Position numbers and translations under genes: made by a program | The notes under the pieces: generated by a model | Seen by the model: the letters and a program-made list of their open reading frames with translations, nothing else | The model's database searches: none | Told to the model about the DNA's origin: nothing | NCBI GenBank assembly: GCA_023412975.1 | Contig: JAEZRB010000055.1 | Coordinates: 1 to 8,165 of the forward strand | From: Bacteroidota bacterium | GTDB taxonomy: Bacteria > Bacteroidota > Bacteroidia > Chitinophagales > Chitinophagaceae | DNA: 8,165 bases | Direction: 5' to 3' | Shown: positions 1 through 6,803 of the stretch, piece by piece | Numbering within the stretch: the first letter of the stretch is position 1 | Layout: each line of letters begins with the position of its first letter

Positions 1-337
1 TTATACCTGCCGTATCGTGAACAAAACATTCACGACCCCAGTCGTCTTCTTTAACAGGCGTGAGTTTGACGTTTTCATATTTGGCGGGTAATTGAAGTGC
101 CTGCAACTCATCCCAAAAACGGTAAACATCTTCCACTTCCAGGAATATCATGGAGTTGTCGATCCAGTCTTTTACATAGGCATTCTGCAGGTAAAAAGAA
201 AAGTTGCCCGACTTAAATACAGACATCATCGGCGATAGCACCGTCTCTTCAAATCCGAGATCGCGATAAAAGCTGCGGGATACATCATACTGGCGTGCTC
301 CAATAAATGGCCTGATTGACCGGGCTCTGTGTTCCAT
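1..337 (-). CDS. VOC family (glyoxalase/bleomycin-resistance-like) protein, C-terminus cut by window edge
   Basis: The minus frame opens at ATG 337 and stays open to base 1, giving 112 codons with no stop, so the C-terminus lies outside the window. The N-terminus reads RPFIGARQYDVSRSFYRDLG, the usual first beta-alpha unit of the vicinal-oxygen-chelate fold, followed by F-Y-L-Q-N strands and an F-L-E-V-E-D-V segment that begins the second beta-alpha-beta module. The visible end, FVHDTAGI, matches the place where such proteins usually continue with a tryptophan and a final strand. I see no clear metal-ligand histidine in the first strand, so it may be a binding protein rather than a metalloenzyme. 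The start lies 24 bp after the stop of the isomerase-like gene on the same strand, which suggests co-transcription. Family assignment is fairly safe; substrate and reaction are unknown. Confidence 0.75.
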   Translation of the reverse strand, partial: MEHRARSIRPFIGARQYDVSRSFYRDLGFEETVLSPMMSVFKSGNFSFYLQNAYVKDWIDNSMIFLEVEDVYRFWDELQALQLPAKYENVKLTPVKEDDWGRECFVHDTAGI

Positions 338-361
338 ATAAAGTATATTTTCTGAAATGAA

Positions 362-1273
362 TTATTCCAGGTATTTCTCAAGATGCTTCTTAAAATATAA
401 TGCGCTATCTGTTACGCTTTGAATAGGGTCTTTTGCAAAATTACCCCCTTGTTCAATGTAGTAGTATTGCATTCCTGAGCGCGATGCTTCTGGCAAAATG
501 ATGGTATAATCAATGGACCCATTGCCAAGTTCCGAATAGTCGCGGGTCCGCTTGTCCATATCCTTAATATGCCACATCACAAATCGTCCCGGTTGAAGGC
601 TGAAAAGTTCTACAGGACTCAATGGGGAAGAATGCATCACCCAATAAAGATCAACCTGGAGTTTTACTAATGCCGGGTCTGTATTACGTATGATGATATC
701 GTACCCATTTTCACCCCCGTGGTCGGTAAATTCAAAATCGTGATTGTGATAGGCAAAACCAAGTCCGGCCCTGGTGATACGCTCGCCGATCCTGTTAAGT
801 TTTCCAGCCAGCAGTTTGTAGTTTTCAATCGACCGGAAAGCCGGGTCGAGCCAGGGCCAGGTAATATAGGTTTGTTCAAGCGCCTTCGCGCCGCTTATGC
901 ATTGGGCAACATAGCGCGTCAGCTCGTCATCGGGTTTATTGAAATATTTAGAAAAATCATAGTGACCGCTGGTACTGATCATCGCGTTGTCGGCGAGTAA
1001 TTGGCGGAAAGAGGCGGCTGGCATCCCATAATATTGAATCTTTTCTGGCTCGTACCCGTAGGTCTCACAGTCCTCATAACCCACTGCAGCGATTTTCCTG
1101 ATGGTGCCTGTTACGTCCTTCGAAAGCGGTTCGCGAACTGAGAAAAGCTGCAATCCCATTTTATACTTCTTCGGATGCATCATTGAAAAGCCCTGGGCGG
1201 CCAGCAACGAGGCAGACAATATTGAAGAAGTATGGGCTATAAAGTCGCGGCGACTAATCGCTATCTCTTTCAT
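362..1273 (-). CDS. Tat-exported sugar phosphate isomerase/epimerase-like TIM-barrel protein
   Basis: This 303-residue protein belongs to the xylose isomerase-like / AP endonuclease 2 TIM-barrel group. Residues 7-12 read SRRDFI and are followed by a hydrophobic stretch to about residue 26, a twin-arginine signal, so it probably acts in the periplasm or at the envelope. Barrel motifs are MGLQLFSVRE (39-48), YHNHDFEF (175-182), QVDLYW (206-211), WHIKDMD (234-240), ELGNGSIDY (248-256) and YIEQG (272-276); the His, Asp and Glu residues in these are the usual metal-site positions of the family. I place the start at ATG 1273 because it puts the Tat motif at the N-terminus. The frame is open to an ATG at 1399, but the extra 42 residues would bury the signal. 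No strong ribosome binding site is visible. It is likely the first gene of a unit with the VOC gene. The exact substrate, probably a sugar or cyclitol, cannot be read from sequence. Confidence 0.85.
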   Translation of the reverse strand: MKEIAISRRDFIAHTSSILSASLLAAQGFSMMHPKKYKMGLQLFSVREPLSKDVTGTIRKIAAVGYEDCETYGYEPEKIQYYGMPAASFRQLLADNAMISTSGHYDFSKYFNKPDDELTRYVAQCISGAKALEQTYITWPWLDPAFRSIENYKLLAGKLNRIGERITRAGLGFAYHNHDFEFTDHGGENGYDIIIRNTDPALVKLQVDLYWVMHSSPLSPVELFSLQPGRFVMWHIKDMDKRTRDYSELGNGSIDYTIILPEASRSGMQYYYIEQGGNFAKDPIQSVTDSALYFKKHLEKYLE

Positions 1274-1435
1274 ATGCAGTGTGTAATACTGTAATTTAAA
1301 ACAGTTATGCAGGTTGGCAAAATCATGAAGCAAAACATCTTGAACAGGTTCAGGCCGAGAAACCAACTTGGCGCATTTATTGCATAATGACGGAATCAAA
1401 ATATTTAATCCGAAAAGTTTCTCAATAGCAGCCAG

Positions 1436-1450
1436 TTGGGTTTACTTTTG
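1436..1450 (+). promoter_or_regulatory. Candidate Bacteroidota-type promoter of the receiver-domain gene
   Basis: TACTTTTG at 1443-1450 is a perfect match to the Bacteroidota -7 consensus TAnnTTTG, and it lies 56 bp before the ATG at 1507. The -33 element is weak: a TTT at 1418-1420 lies 22 bp upstream of it, and the nearer TTG (1436-1438) is too close. The transcript would carry a leader of about 50 nt. Confidence 0.45.
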
Positions 1451-1506
1451 CAGTAGCCACCCGCTGCCCTGGTCTGGATGTTAAGAAACTGTTATCACCT
1501 ATAAAA

Positions 1507-1896
1507 ATGAGTATGGCAAAAACAGCTGATCCAAAAACCAGTACTACAAGCAAGATCCTGGTTGTTGACGACGACGGACAAATGGGTTTAGTACTCGATA
1601 TGGTACTTCACGAAAGCCGGTTTGAGCTGGATTATGTAAAAGACCTGCTTTCAGCAGATGAGTACCTGAAAGCCAACCAGCCGCTCGCAGTGATCCTCGA
1701 CAATAAATTGCCCGATGGTTATGGTATTGATTTTATCGTTTACCTGAAACAGCGGTATCCTTCCCTCAAGATCATCATGATATCAGGTTTTGGCCTGGCT
1801 CGGGAGGTTGCACTCGAAAATGGCGCTGATATGTTTTTCGAAAAACCGTTCAACCTCGACGAGTTTAACGACGGGATCAACAAACTTTTACCTTAG
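1507..1896 (+). CDS. Single-domain response regulator (receiver domain only)
   Basis: The protein has 129 residues and consists of one CheY-like receiver domain preceded by about 15 polar residues (K, T and S rich); there is no output domain. The phosphorylation site is complete: acidic pair D21-D22 in KILVVDDDG, phospho-acceptor D65 in VILDNKLPDG, Ser93 in MISGFG, and Lys113-Pro114 in FFEKPF. It is therefore expected to receive phosphate from a histidine kinase or phosphorelay and to act by protein contact or as a phosphate sink. No kinase is encoded nearby, so it is an orphan here. The start could be ATG 1507 or the second ATG at 1513; both fit. It is divergent from the isomerase gene and convergent with the S9 peptidase gene. 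Fold assignment is secure; the partner is unknown. Confidence 0.92.
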   Translation: MSMAKTADPKTSTTSKILVVDDDGQMGLVLDMVLHESRFELDYVKDLLSADEYLKANQPLAVILDNKLPDGYGIDFIVYLKQRYPSLKIIMISGFGLAREVALENGADMFFEKPFNLDEFNDGINKLLP

Positions 1897-2006
1897 GTAT
1901 AACCCGTTTCTGAATTATAGAAGGGATAACTGACATTTCAATAACACCATCTGTTGGCGATAGTATTACAACCTTACAAACCTGAGAAAAAGTAATCCGA
2001 AAAAAG

Positions 2007-2049
2007 AATCGGGAAGTATGGATCAATTTCTGATCAATACTTCCCGATT
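2007..2049 (-). terminator. Strong hairpin terminator between convergent genes
   Basis: The arms at 2007-2025 and 2031-2049 pair over 18 of 19 positions (AATCGGGAAGTAT... against ...ATACTTCCCGATT) around a 5-nt loop, ATTTC. Read on the minus strand, the hairpin is followed by C then six T residues (complement of 2001-2006), making it a good intrinsic terminator for the S9 peptidase gene, whose stop is 60 bp upstream in that direction. On the plus strand the hairpin is followed only by a weak AT-rich stretch, so it may also stop transcription from the receiver-domain gene, but less cleanly. Confidence 0.8.
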
Positions 2050-2109
2050 GATAATTATTGTGGTATCGCCTTTATTTAAGAGAGTTTTGCGGACGGGTGA
2101 TACGCTATC

Positions 2110-4572
2110 TTAAAATGCTTTAGGCTCGTTCTTTTTTTCATCTTTTCCCGCATTCTTCACATATTTCTCCAGCCATTCAAACTGCTCGGCAAGTGTGTGA
2201 AGAATATTCTCGCGACCTGCATAGCCATGACTTTCATACGGAAGGCTGATGTATTTTACCGTACCGCCATGACCTTTGATGGCATTGAACATGCGTTCAC
2301 TTTGGATAGGATAAGTACCGGTATTATTGTCCAGGTCGCCATGGATCAGCAGGATCGGCGTCTTGATTTTATCGGCATGACTGAATGGGCTCATGGCATT
2401 GTACAGATCCGGCGCCTGCCAGTAGGTACGGTCTTCGTTTTGAAAGCCAAACGGTGTAAGTGTTCTGTTGTAAGCACCGCTACGGGCAATTCCACCTTTG
2501 AACAGGTTGGTATGCGCTAACAGGTTTGCTGTCATAAAAGCACCATAGCTGTGTCCGCCTACTGCCACCCGGTTCCGGTCGCCAACACCCATGTCAGCAA
2601 GTTTGTTGATCGCCGCCTCCGCATTCATTTTTAACTGGTCTACAAAATTGTCATTTGGTTTGGGTTGAACACCCGTAGTGCTATCTTTTGGTGCGGCAAC
2701 GATCGGCATTTCCGCGTTGTTCAACACCGCATATCCCTGTGTGACATAATAAATCGGTGAACCCCAGTTGAGCAGCGTGAATTTGTGTTCACTACCACGT
2801 ATCTGAGCGGCATCTGCAGCGGAGTTGAACTCAGCAGGGTATGCCCAGATAAATACCGGCAATGGACCGTCACGTTTTGCGTCGTAACCTTTTGGCAAAT
2901 ACAGGTCGCCCGTGAGATCCACTCCATCAGCACGTTTGTATTTTATTTTTTCTTTGCTTACGCCTTCCAGTTGTGGATAGGGATTGGTAAACGAAGTGAG
3001 TTGCTGATCGGCAATACGCAGTTTCAGGTTTTTCAACCAGTAATTAGGCATTTCTTTTTCTGATTCTTTTCGCGTGATCAACACCAGCTTTTCAGGATCG
3101 ATCACATTGGTCACCATTTCAAAACTGCCTTCATGGCAACGCCAGATCGTATCTGCCTTTTTTGTATGCACATCATACGACATCAGGAAAGGAAGATCAC
3201 CCTTCGGCGAACTGCCTGTCATATTGTTGAAAATAATTTTGTTTCCATTGTCGATAGTTACCAACACATCGCGGTGGTATTGATTGGGTTTGGTTAACGG
3301 GAAACCAGGATTGGCGTATGCATTCGTGGTATTGCGGGTGATCAGCGCTTCCAGGTCGCCGGTAACAGGACTATACCTGTCGATTTGAACCATCTGGCGG
3401 CCACGCAATCCTTCTGTAACAAGTGCCAGGTTCTCATTACCCCAGGTAGTGCCACGGTAACGCATTTTCGTTTTAAACAATTGTACAGGCTCCCCTGTAA
3501 ACGGCGCTGCGAGGGCATATACTGCATCACGGTATTCGGCTTCCGTTTTGATCAATCCACCATCGAGCGGCTTGCACCATACCAGGGTTGAAGGCTGATC
3601 GTCGCGCCACTCAAAACTGCGTTGCACATCCTGTACATTATCGTTGCCTGATGGTGCAGTTTCACTGGATGGCAGGTCGGCTACCTGTTTAACAAGCTTA
3701 CCGGTCATATCGGTAATGGCAACCGTTGATGGAAATCCAAAAGCAGGCACCAGGTAAGAGAAAGGTTTTTTGAGCGTACGAAGCAGCAAATATTTTTTAT
3801 CAGGCGATGCGCTCACACTCGCGTAGATAGCAGGCTTACCAATTTTTGTTTCCACACCACCGGTATTCTTTACCAATTGTGAGGTAGCATAGAATTCAAA
3901 TAGATCTTCATCATAAGGGCTCTTGATCATGTCCTGGTAAGTAGGACGCGGTGCGGCTTTACCATAATTTTCCTGTACGGCCGGACCTTTTGGGGCGGCG
4001 GGTTTTGGCGGGGCGGCTGTTGCAGGTTTCAGTGTTGCCTGGTAAAGCAGGCTGTTGTTATCATACCAGGAATAACTTCCATATACATTATTCAGGGGAG
4101 TCTTATTGACCTTTGTTGCTTTCTTTGTAGCTATGTCGATCACGTAGAGGTCGACCCGGCTGGCAGTGGTATGCGTAAAGGCGATCTTTTTATTGTCGGG
4201 GCTCCAACTCACGTTGCTCGCATACAAAGGCGAGGGCAGACCCTGTATCTTCGATTCGTTACGTGTTTTGATATTTTTCAAATAAATATCATTGATAAAA
4301 TTGGAACGGCTGGGCGCAAAGTTGTTGGGATTGATACGAAGCCCCGCTAAACGCAATTCCGGTCTCGCCAGTTCTTCAACAGATCGATAACTGTTACTTT
4401 GAGTGAACAACAACCACTCGCCTTTTTCATCCACTTTCACACTAGGCGTGGGGTTGGCAAGTAGCATATCAGTGATGTCTTTAGGTGGGGTTTTGTAGCC
4501 ATCATCCTGAGCCTGGGCGGTGCTGGCAACAAACAAGAACGAAATAATAACAATACTGCGCAGTAAGTTCAT
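2110..4572 (-). CDS. Secreted S9D-type prolyl oligopeptidase family peptidase (glutamyl endopeptidase-like)
   Basis: This 820-residue serine peptidase starts at ATG 4572, which puts a classical signal peptide (MNLLRSIVIISFLFVASTAQA, cut before Q22) first; the frame extends 11 codons further to 4605, which would spoil the signal. Residues from about 30 to 560 are the beta-propeller, with WSPDNKKIAF-type blade repeats. The alpha/beta-hydrolase domain follows from about 565 to 805. The catalytic triad is Ser675 in GGHSYGAF, Asp748 in HGDLDNN and His782 in ESHGY. The run RSGAYNRTLTPFGFQNEDRT after the nucleophile is characteristic of the S9D branch that includes the plant chloroplast glutamyl endopeptidase, rather than DPP IV. 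A Pro/Ala-rich stretch at about 187-215 interrupts the propeller. The C-terminus ends in a Lys/Glu-rich tail. It probably degrades peptides in the periplasm; cleavage after Glu is inferred from relatives. Confidence 0.93.
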   Translation of the reverse strand: MNLLRSIVIISFLFVASTAQAQDDGYKTPPKDITDMLLANPTPSVKVDEKGEWLLFTQSNSYRSVEELARPELRLAGLRINPNNFAPSRSNFINDIYLKNIKTRNESKIQGLPSPLYASNVSWSPDNKKIAFTHTTASRVDLYVIDIATKKATKVNKTPLNNVYGSYSWYDNNSLLYQATLKPATAAPPKPAAPKGPAVQENYGKAAPRPTYQDMIKSPYDEDLFEFYATSQLVKNTGGVETKIGKPAIYASVSASPDKKYLLLRTLKKPFSYLVPAFGFPSTVAITDMTGKLVKQVADLPSSETAPSGNDNVQDVQRSFEWRDDQPSTLVWCKPLDGGLIKTEAEYRDAVYALAAPFTGEPVQLFKTKMRYRGTTWGNENLALVTEGLRGRQMVQIDRYSPVTGDLEALITRNTTNAYANPGFPLTKPNQYHRDVLVTIDNGNKIIFNNMTGSSPKGDLPFLMSYDVHTKKADTIWRCHEGSFEMVTNVIDPEKLVLITRKESEKEMPNYWLKNLKLRIADQQLTSFTNPYPQLEGVSKEKIKYKRADGVDLTGDLYLPKGYDAKRDGPLPVFIWAYPAEFNSAADAAQIRGSEHKFTLLNWGSPIYYVTQGYAVLNNAEMPIVAAPKDSTTGVQPKPNDNFVDQLKMNAEAAINKLADMGVGDRNRVAVGGHSYGAFMTANLLAHTNLFKGGIARSGAYNRTLTPFGFQNEDRTYWQAPDLYNAMSPFSHADKIKTPILLIHGDLDNNTGTYPIQSERMFNAIKGHGGTVKYISLPYESHGYAGRENILHTLAEQFEWLEKYVKNAGKDEKKNEPKAF

Positions 4573-4750
4573 GTGATTTGATTTTTGGGTTTCCAAGATA
4601 AGCAATTAATAAAACCGTTAGCGGCCAGCAATTAGACGTGAGTAAAAAGGAAAGTTTGCGCCTACAGACACATAGTACCGAAATGATTGGCAAACATTGG
4701 CAATTTCATAACCCTTTTTTGCGTTAAGTTAGGGTAAATTGCAAGCCTCT
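4573..4750. other. Divergent intergenic region with a tandem ATTGGCAA motif
   Basis: These 178 bp separate two divergently transcribed exported proteases, so both promoters must lie here or just inside. I find no full TTG / TAnnTTTG pair on either strand; the nearest for the peptidase is TATCTTGG on the minus strand at about 4597-4604. ATTGGCAA occurs twice exactly, at 4686-4693 and 4696-4703, with a 10-bp period (one helical turn), which could be a binding site. Confidence 0.3.
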
Positions 4751-5587
4751 ATGAAGACGACCTATCCTATTCTACTGGGGTTATTTTCTCTGGCCTTTTC
4801 CCTCGTGTCGGCTCAAACCAGTCATGCCCCCTCGCTTGCGTCATATAGTTACCCAATATTTACAGTTACAGACAAGCAGCAAAGAACAGGCACCGCATTC
4901 TTTTACCGGTCTGGCGATACCAGCTTCCTGGTATCTAATTACCATGCCATCAAGGGGATGAATCCCCTGAAAAAAGCGATCACCTTCAACACAGATACAC
5001 TTTATTTAAAATATAAACTCGTCAATTCCCGTGATATGCGGTTACTGGCCATTGATATCAGCGAAGCACGAACCGGCAAGACAGAAGTTTTTAGTATGGT
5101 GGATCGTATCGACCTTTTCAAAATGCCGGTCGAGCTACCGGCTGATGCCGATATATTTTATATCAATGACCTCGTGGACCTGTCTTACCTGGACATGGAG
5201 CCCGAAGAAGTTATTGTATTTGGTTATCCGACCAGGCCCGGTGATGTTCCGGCTTTCTTTTCACGGCAACAGCGACTCGAGGGAATTGTAAATCCCGATG
5301 GCTTCGCAGATTATGATGCTTCGCTGCGTTTGAATTTTCCCAACACTTCGGATAGTGCGTTGGCGATTCTGAATGCAACATCCCGTTACTATTATTTCAT
5401 CAGGCCTTACGCTGCGCAGGGATATTCCGGTGCCCCGGTCTTTGGAAAATTTCGCGATGCCAACAACAATGTGATCTACCGTTTCACCGGTGTCATTTTC
5501 GCGGGCCAGCCAAGTACAAAGCAAACCTGGGCTATCCGGGGTGATGTGGCGTTGCAATACCTCGATGCAGGTTTTGCAGGGAATTAG
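4751..5587 (+). CDS. Secreted trypsin-like serine protease domain protein
   Basis: The protein has 278 residues. I use ATG 4751, which begins a signal peptide (MKTTYPILLGLFSLAFSLVSA, cut before Q22); a TTG four codons upstream at 4739 is less likely. The mature part resembles a chymotrypsin-fold peptidase (PF13365 type): a GTAFFYR strand at 47-53, His65 in VSNYHAIKG standing where the catalytic His is expected, Asp121 in DRIDLFKMPVE as a candidate for the Asp, and Ser226 in QGYSGAPVFG, the GxSGxPV nucleophile motif. VIVFGYP (154-160) matches the strand before the substrate pocket. There is no PDZ domain, unlike DegP/HtrA. It is divergent from the S9 peptidase gene. Its stop codon TAG (5585-5587) lies inside a heptamer repeat array (see 5580-5598), so the last residues may be repeat-derived. 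Fold is likely; the triad Asp is uncertain. Confidence 0.78.
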   Translation: MKTTYPILLGLFSLAFSLVSAQTSHAPSLASYSYPIFTVTDKQQRTGTAFFYRSGDTSFLVSNYHAIKGMNPLKKAITFNTDTLYLKYKLVNSRDMRLLAIDISEARTGKTEVFSMVDRIDLFKMPVELPADADIFYINDLVDLSYLDMEPEEVIVFGYPTRPGDVPAFFSRQQRLEGIVNPDGFADYDASLRLNFPNTSDSALAILNATSRYYYFIRPYAAQGYSGAPVFGKFRDANNNVIYRFTGVIFAGQPSTKQTWAIRGDVALQYLDAGFAGN

Positions 5588-5598
5588 GGATTTGTAGT
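5580..5598. repeat. Left part of heptamer array, split by mobile element copy A
   Basis: Units GGAATTA, GGGATTT and GTAGT continue after the element as TA, GGAATTA, GGGGG (5903-5916). If the element and one 9-bp target copy are removed, the 7-bp phase is restored exactly. On the other strand the units read TAATTCC / AAATCCC, the same family as the arrays at 6031 and 7767. The first unit overlaps the stop codon of the protease gene. Confidence 0.65.
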
Positions 5599-5893
5599 CA
5601 TTAATGTCCGGGGAACTCTGGAGTACCTTAAACCATGGCGGGCACGGTGAGCACAGCGAAAGCCGTTTTCGTGATAAAATCTGCTACGTAGAGCAGGACC
5701 TGATGCGAATACTTCGCTGTGTCCGCAGTGTGCGCTGTGGTATTCTGACACATCGATACATTTCAACTACGGCCAGCAAAAGTAAGAGTCTCCAGGAAAA
5801 ATAAAGCAAAGCCCCTGTAAATGTAAAAGTCATAGATGCCGCGCGGGTCAAAGATTCTGACAACTATCCAAGATTTTATTTCGGTCAGCAATG
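5599..5893. mobile_element. MITE-like element, copy A (295 bp), degenerate ends
   Basis: This is the older of two copies of one non-coding element; it aligns end to end with 6051-6350 at roughly 85-90% identity by eye, with small indels. It is flanked by an exact 9-bp direct repeat ATTTGTAGT (5590-5598 and 5894-5902), the signature of a transposition event independent of copy B. The ends CATTAATGTCCGG and CGGTCAGCAATG are decayed inverted repeats. Open frames inside it are short, differ between the copies and resemble no protein I know, so it is non-autonomous. The source transposase is not in the window; a 9-bp duplication is compatible with several IS families and I do not assign one. Confidence 0.85.
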
Positions 5894-6030
5894 ATTTGTA
5901 GTTAGGAATTAGGGGGTGGCTGATGGTTTAAGTTTCACTATTGGTTTAAAATTCCCGAAAGATAAATTCCCGCAAAACCGATGCGATCATGGAGACAAAT
6001 TCCAAAGTCCCTACCCGGCATCAATCGGGT

Positions 6031-6050
6031 CCAAATTCTTAATTCCAAAT
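6031..6050. repeat. Left part of heptamer array, split by mobile element copy B
   Basis: Units CCAAATT, CTTAATT and CCAAAT run up to the element. The array resumes at 6360 as T, CCCAATT, CCCAATT, CCCAATT. Removing element B plus one target copy rejoins the units in perfect 7-bp phase. Confidence 0.75.
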
Positions 6051-6350
6051 CATTGCTGTCCGGGGAATTCTGAAGTACTATAAACCACGGCGGGCACGGT
6101 GAGCACAGCAAAAGTCGTTTTTCGTGATAAAAATCTGCTACGTAGAACAACAGTACCTGATGCTAATACTTCGCTGTGTCCGCAGTGTGCGCTGTGGTTT
6201 CCTGACAAATCGAAACATTTGAACTACGGCCAGCAAAGTGGGCAGTCTCCAGGATAAATAAAGCAAAGCCCCTGTAAAAGTATAAGTCATGGAAGCCGTG
6301 CGGGTCAAAGGTTTTGACAACTATCCAAAATTTTATTCCGGACAGCAATG
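6051..6350. mobile_element. MITE-like element, copy B (exactly 300 bp), intact terminal inverted repeats
   Basis: The ends are a perfect 13-bp inverted repeat, CATTGCTGTCCGG (6051-6063) and CCGGACAGCAATG (6338-6350). The element is flanked by an exact 9-bp target duplication, ATTCCAAAT (6042-6050 and 6351-6359). Inside, 6082-6113 and 6169-6200 form an imperfect inverted repeat of about 32 bp (ACCACGGCGGGCACGG... against ...GTGCGCTGTGGT), so the RNA or single strand could fold into a long stem. No credible gene is present. It lies between convergent genes, where such a stem could also act as a transcription barrier; that last point is inference. Confidence 0.9.
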
Positions 6351-6385
6351 ATTCCAAATTCCCAATTCCCAATTCCCAATTACAG
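6351..6385. repeat. Right part of heptamer array (ATTCCCA units)
   Basis: The stretch ATTCCAA, ATTCCCA, ATTCCCA, ATTCCCA, ATTACAG is a clean 7-bp tandem array. The first 9 bases are also the right-hand target duplication of element B. The acetyltransferase stop codon follows 11 bp later, at 6396. Confidence 0.85.
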
Positions 6386-6395
6386 TGATCAGAAA

Positions 6396-6689
6396 TTAGT
6401 GCATAGGATTCACCAGCACATCCCCGTATTCTGGTTTCCTTTTAAAAACAGAATGCGCGAAAGGACAAAGCGGTATGACCCTGATTTGATGTGTGCGGGC
6501 ATATTCTACCGCCGTATGCACCAGTTGGTTTCCGACATTCTTGCCGCGTAGCTCATCACCGACCTCGGTGTGGTCGATGATCATTTTTTCAGGAGAGGGC
6601 ATAGTGTATGTCATTTCGGCGAGTATTTTACCATCCTGTTCTACGTAAAACATTCCCTTCCCATTTGTTTGTTTATTTTGTATCAGCAT
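6396..6689 (-). CDS. Small GNAT-like N-acetyltransferase (PF14542 / YjdJ type)
   Basis: The protein has 97 residues, a normal length for the short GNAT-like family typified by YjdJ. Visible features are an N-terminal strand pair (GMFYVEQDGKILAEMTY, 12-28), IDHTEV (38-43), RGKNVGNQLV (48-57) standing in for the acetyl-CoA pyrophosphate loop, a helix VEYARTHQIR, and VIPLCPF (71-77) followed by FKRKPEYGDVL, a near-signature ending for this family. It would use acetyl-CoA; the acceptor is unknown for most members. ATG 6689 gives a complete N-terminus. The gene is convergent with the trypsin-like protease gene across the mobile elements and divergent from the trp region. No clear promoter or ribosome binding site is visible upstream of the start. 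Confidence 0.85.
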   Translation of the reverse strand: MLIQNKQTNGKGMFYVEQDGKILAEMTYTMPSPEKMIIDHTEVGDELRGKNVGNQLVHTAVEYARTHQIRVIPLCPFAHSVFKRKPEYGDVLVNPMH

Positions 6690-6803
6690 GTTTACAAGTT
6701 AAACCCATTTTTCCAATTCGGTCACGGAGTACACGGAGTTTTGCACGAAGGTCACGGAGAATCTCAATCTGTAAAATCCGCGCAATCCGTGGCTTTTTCG
6801 TGC

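Noticed and set aside
719..1286. Plus-strand open frames at 719-1000 and 1101-1286
   Set aside because: They lie antisense within the isomerase-like gene and resemble no protein; they are shadow frames.
1274..1399. Upstream extension of the isomerase-like protein by 42 residues to ATG 1399
   Set aside because: It would place the Tat signal in the interior, and the added residues have no family resemblance; ATG 1273 gives a normal exported protein.
2197..3591. Several open frames of 62-107 codons on both strands
   Set aside because: All lie inside the S9 peptidase gene in other frames, which has continuous family motifs.
5604..6372. Open frames within the two mobile-element copies as possible transposase remnants
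   Set aside because: Frames are short, are not preserved between the two copies and show no DDE or other transposase motif.
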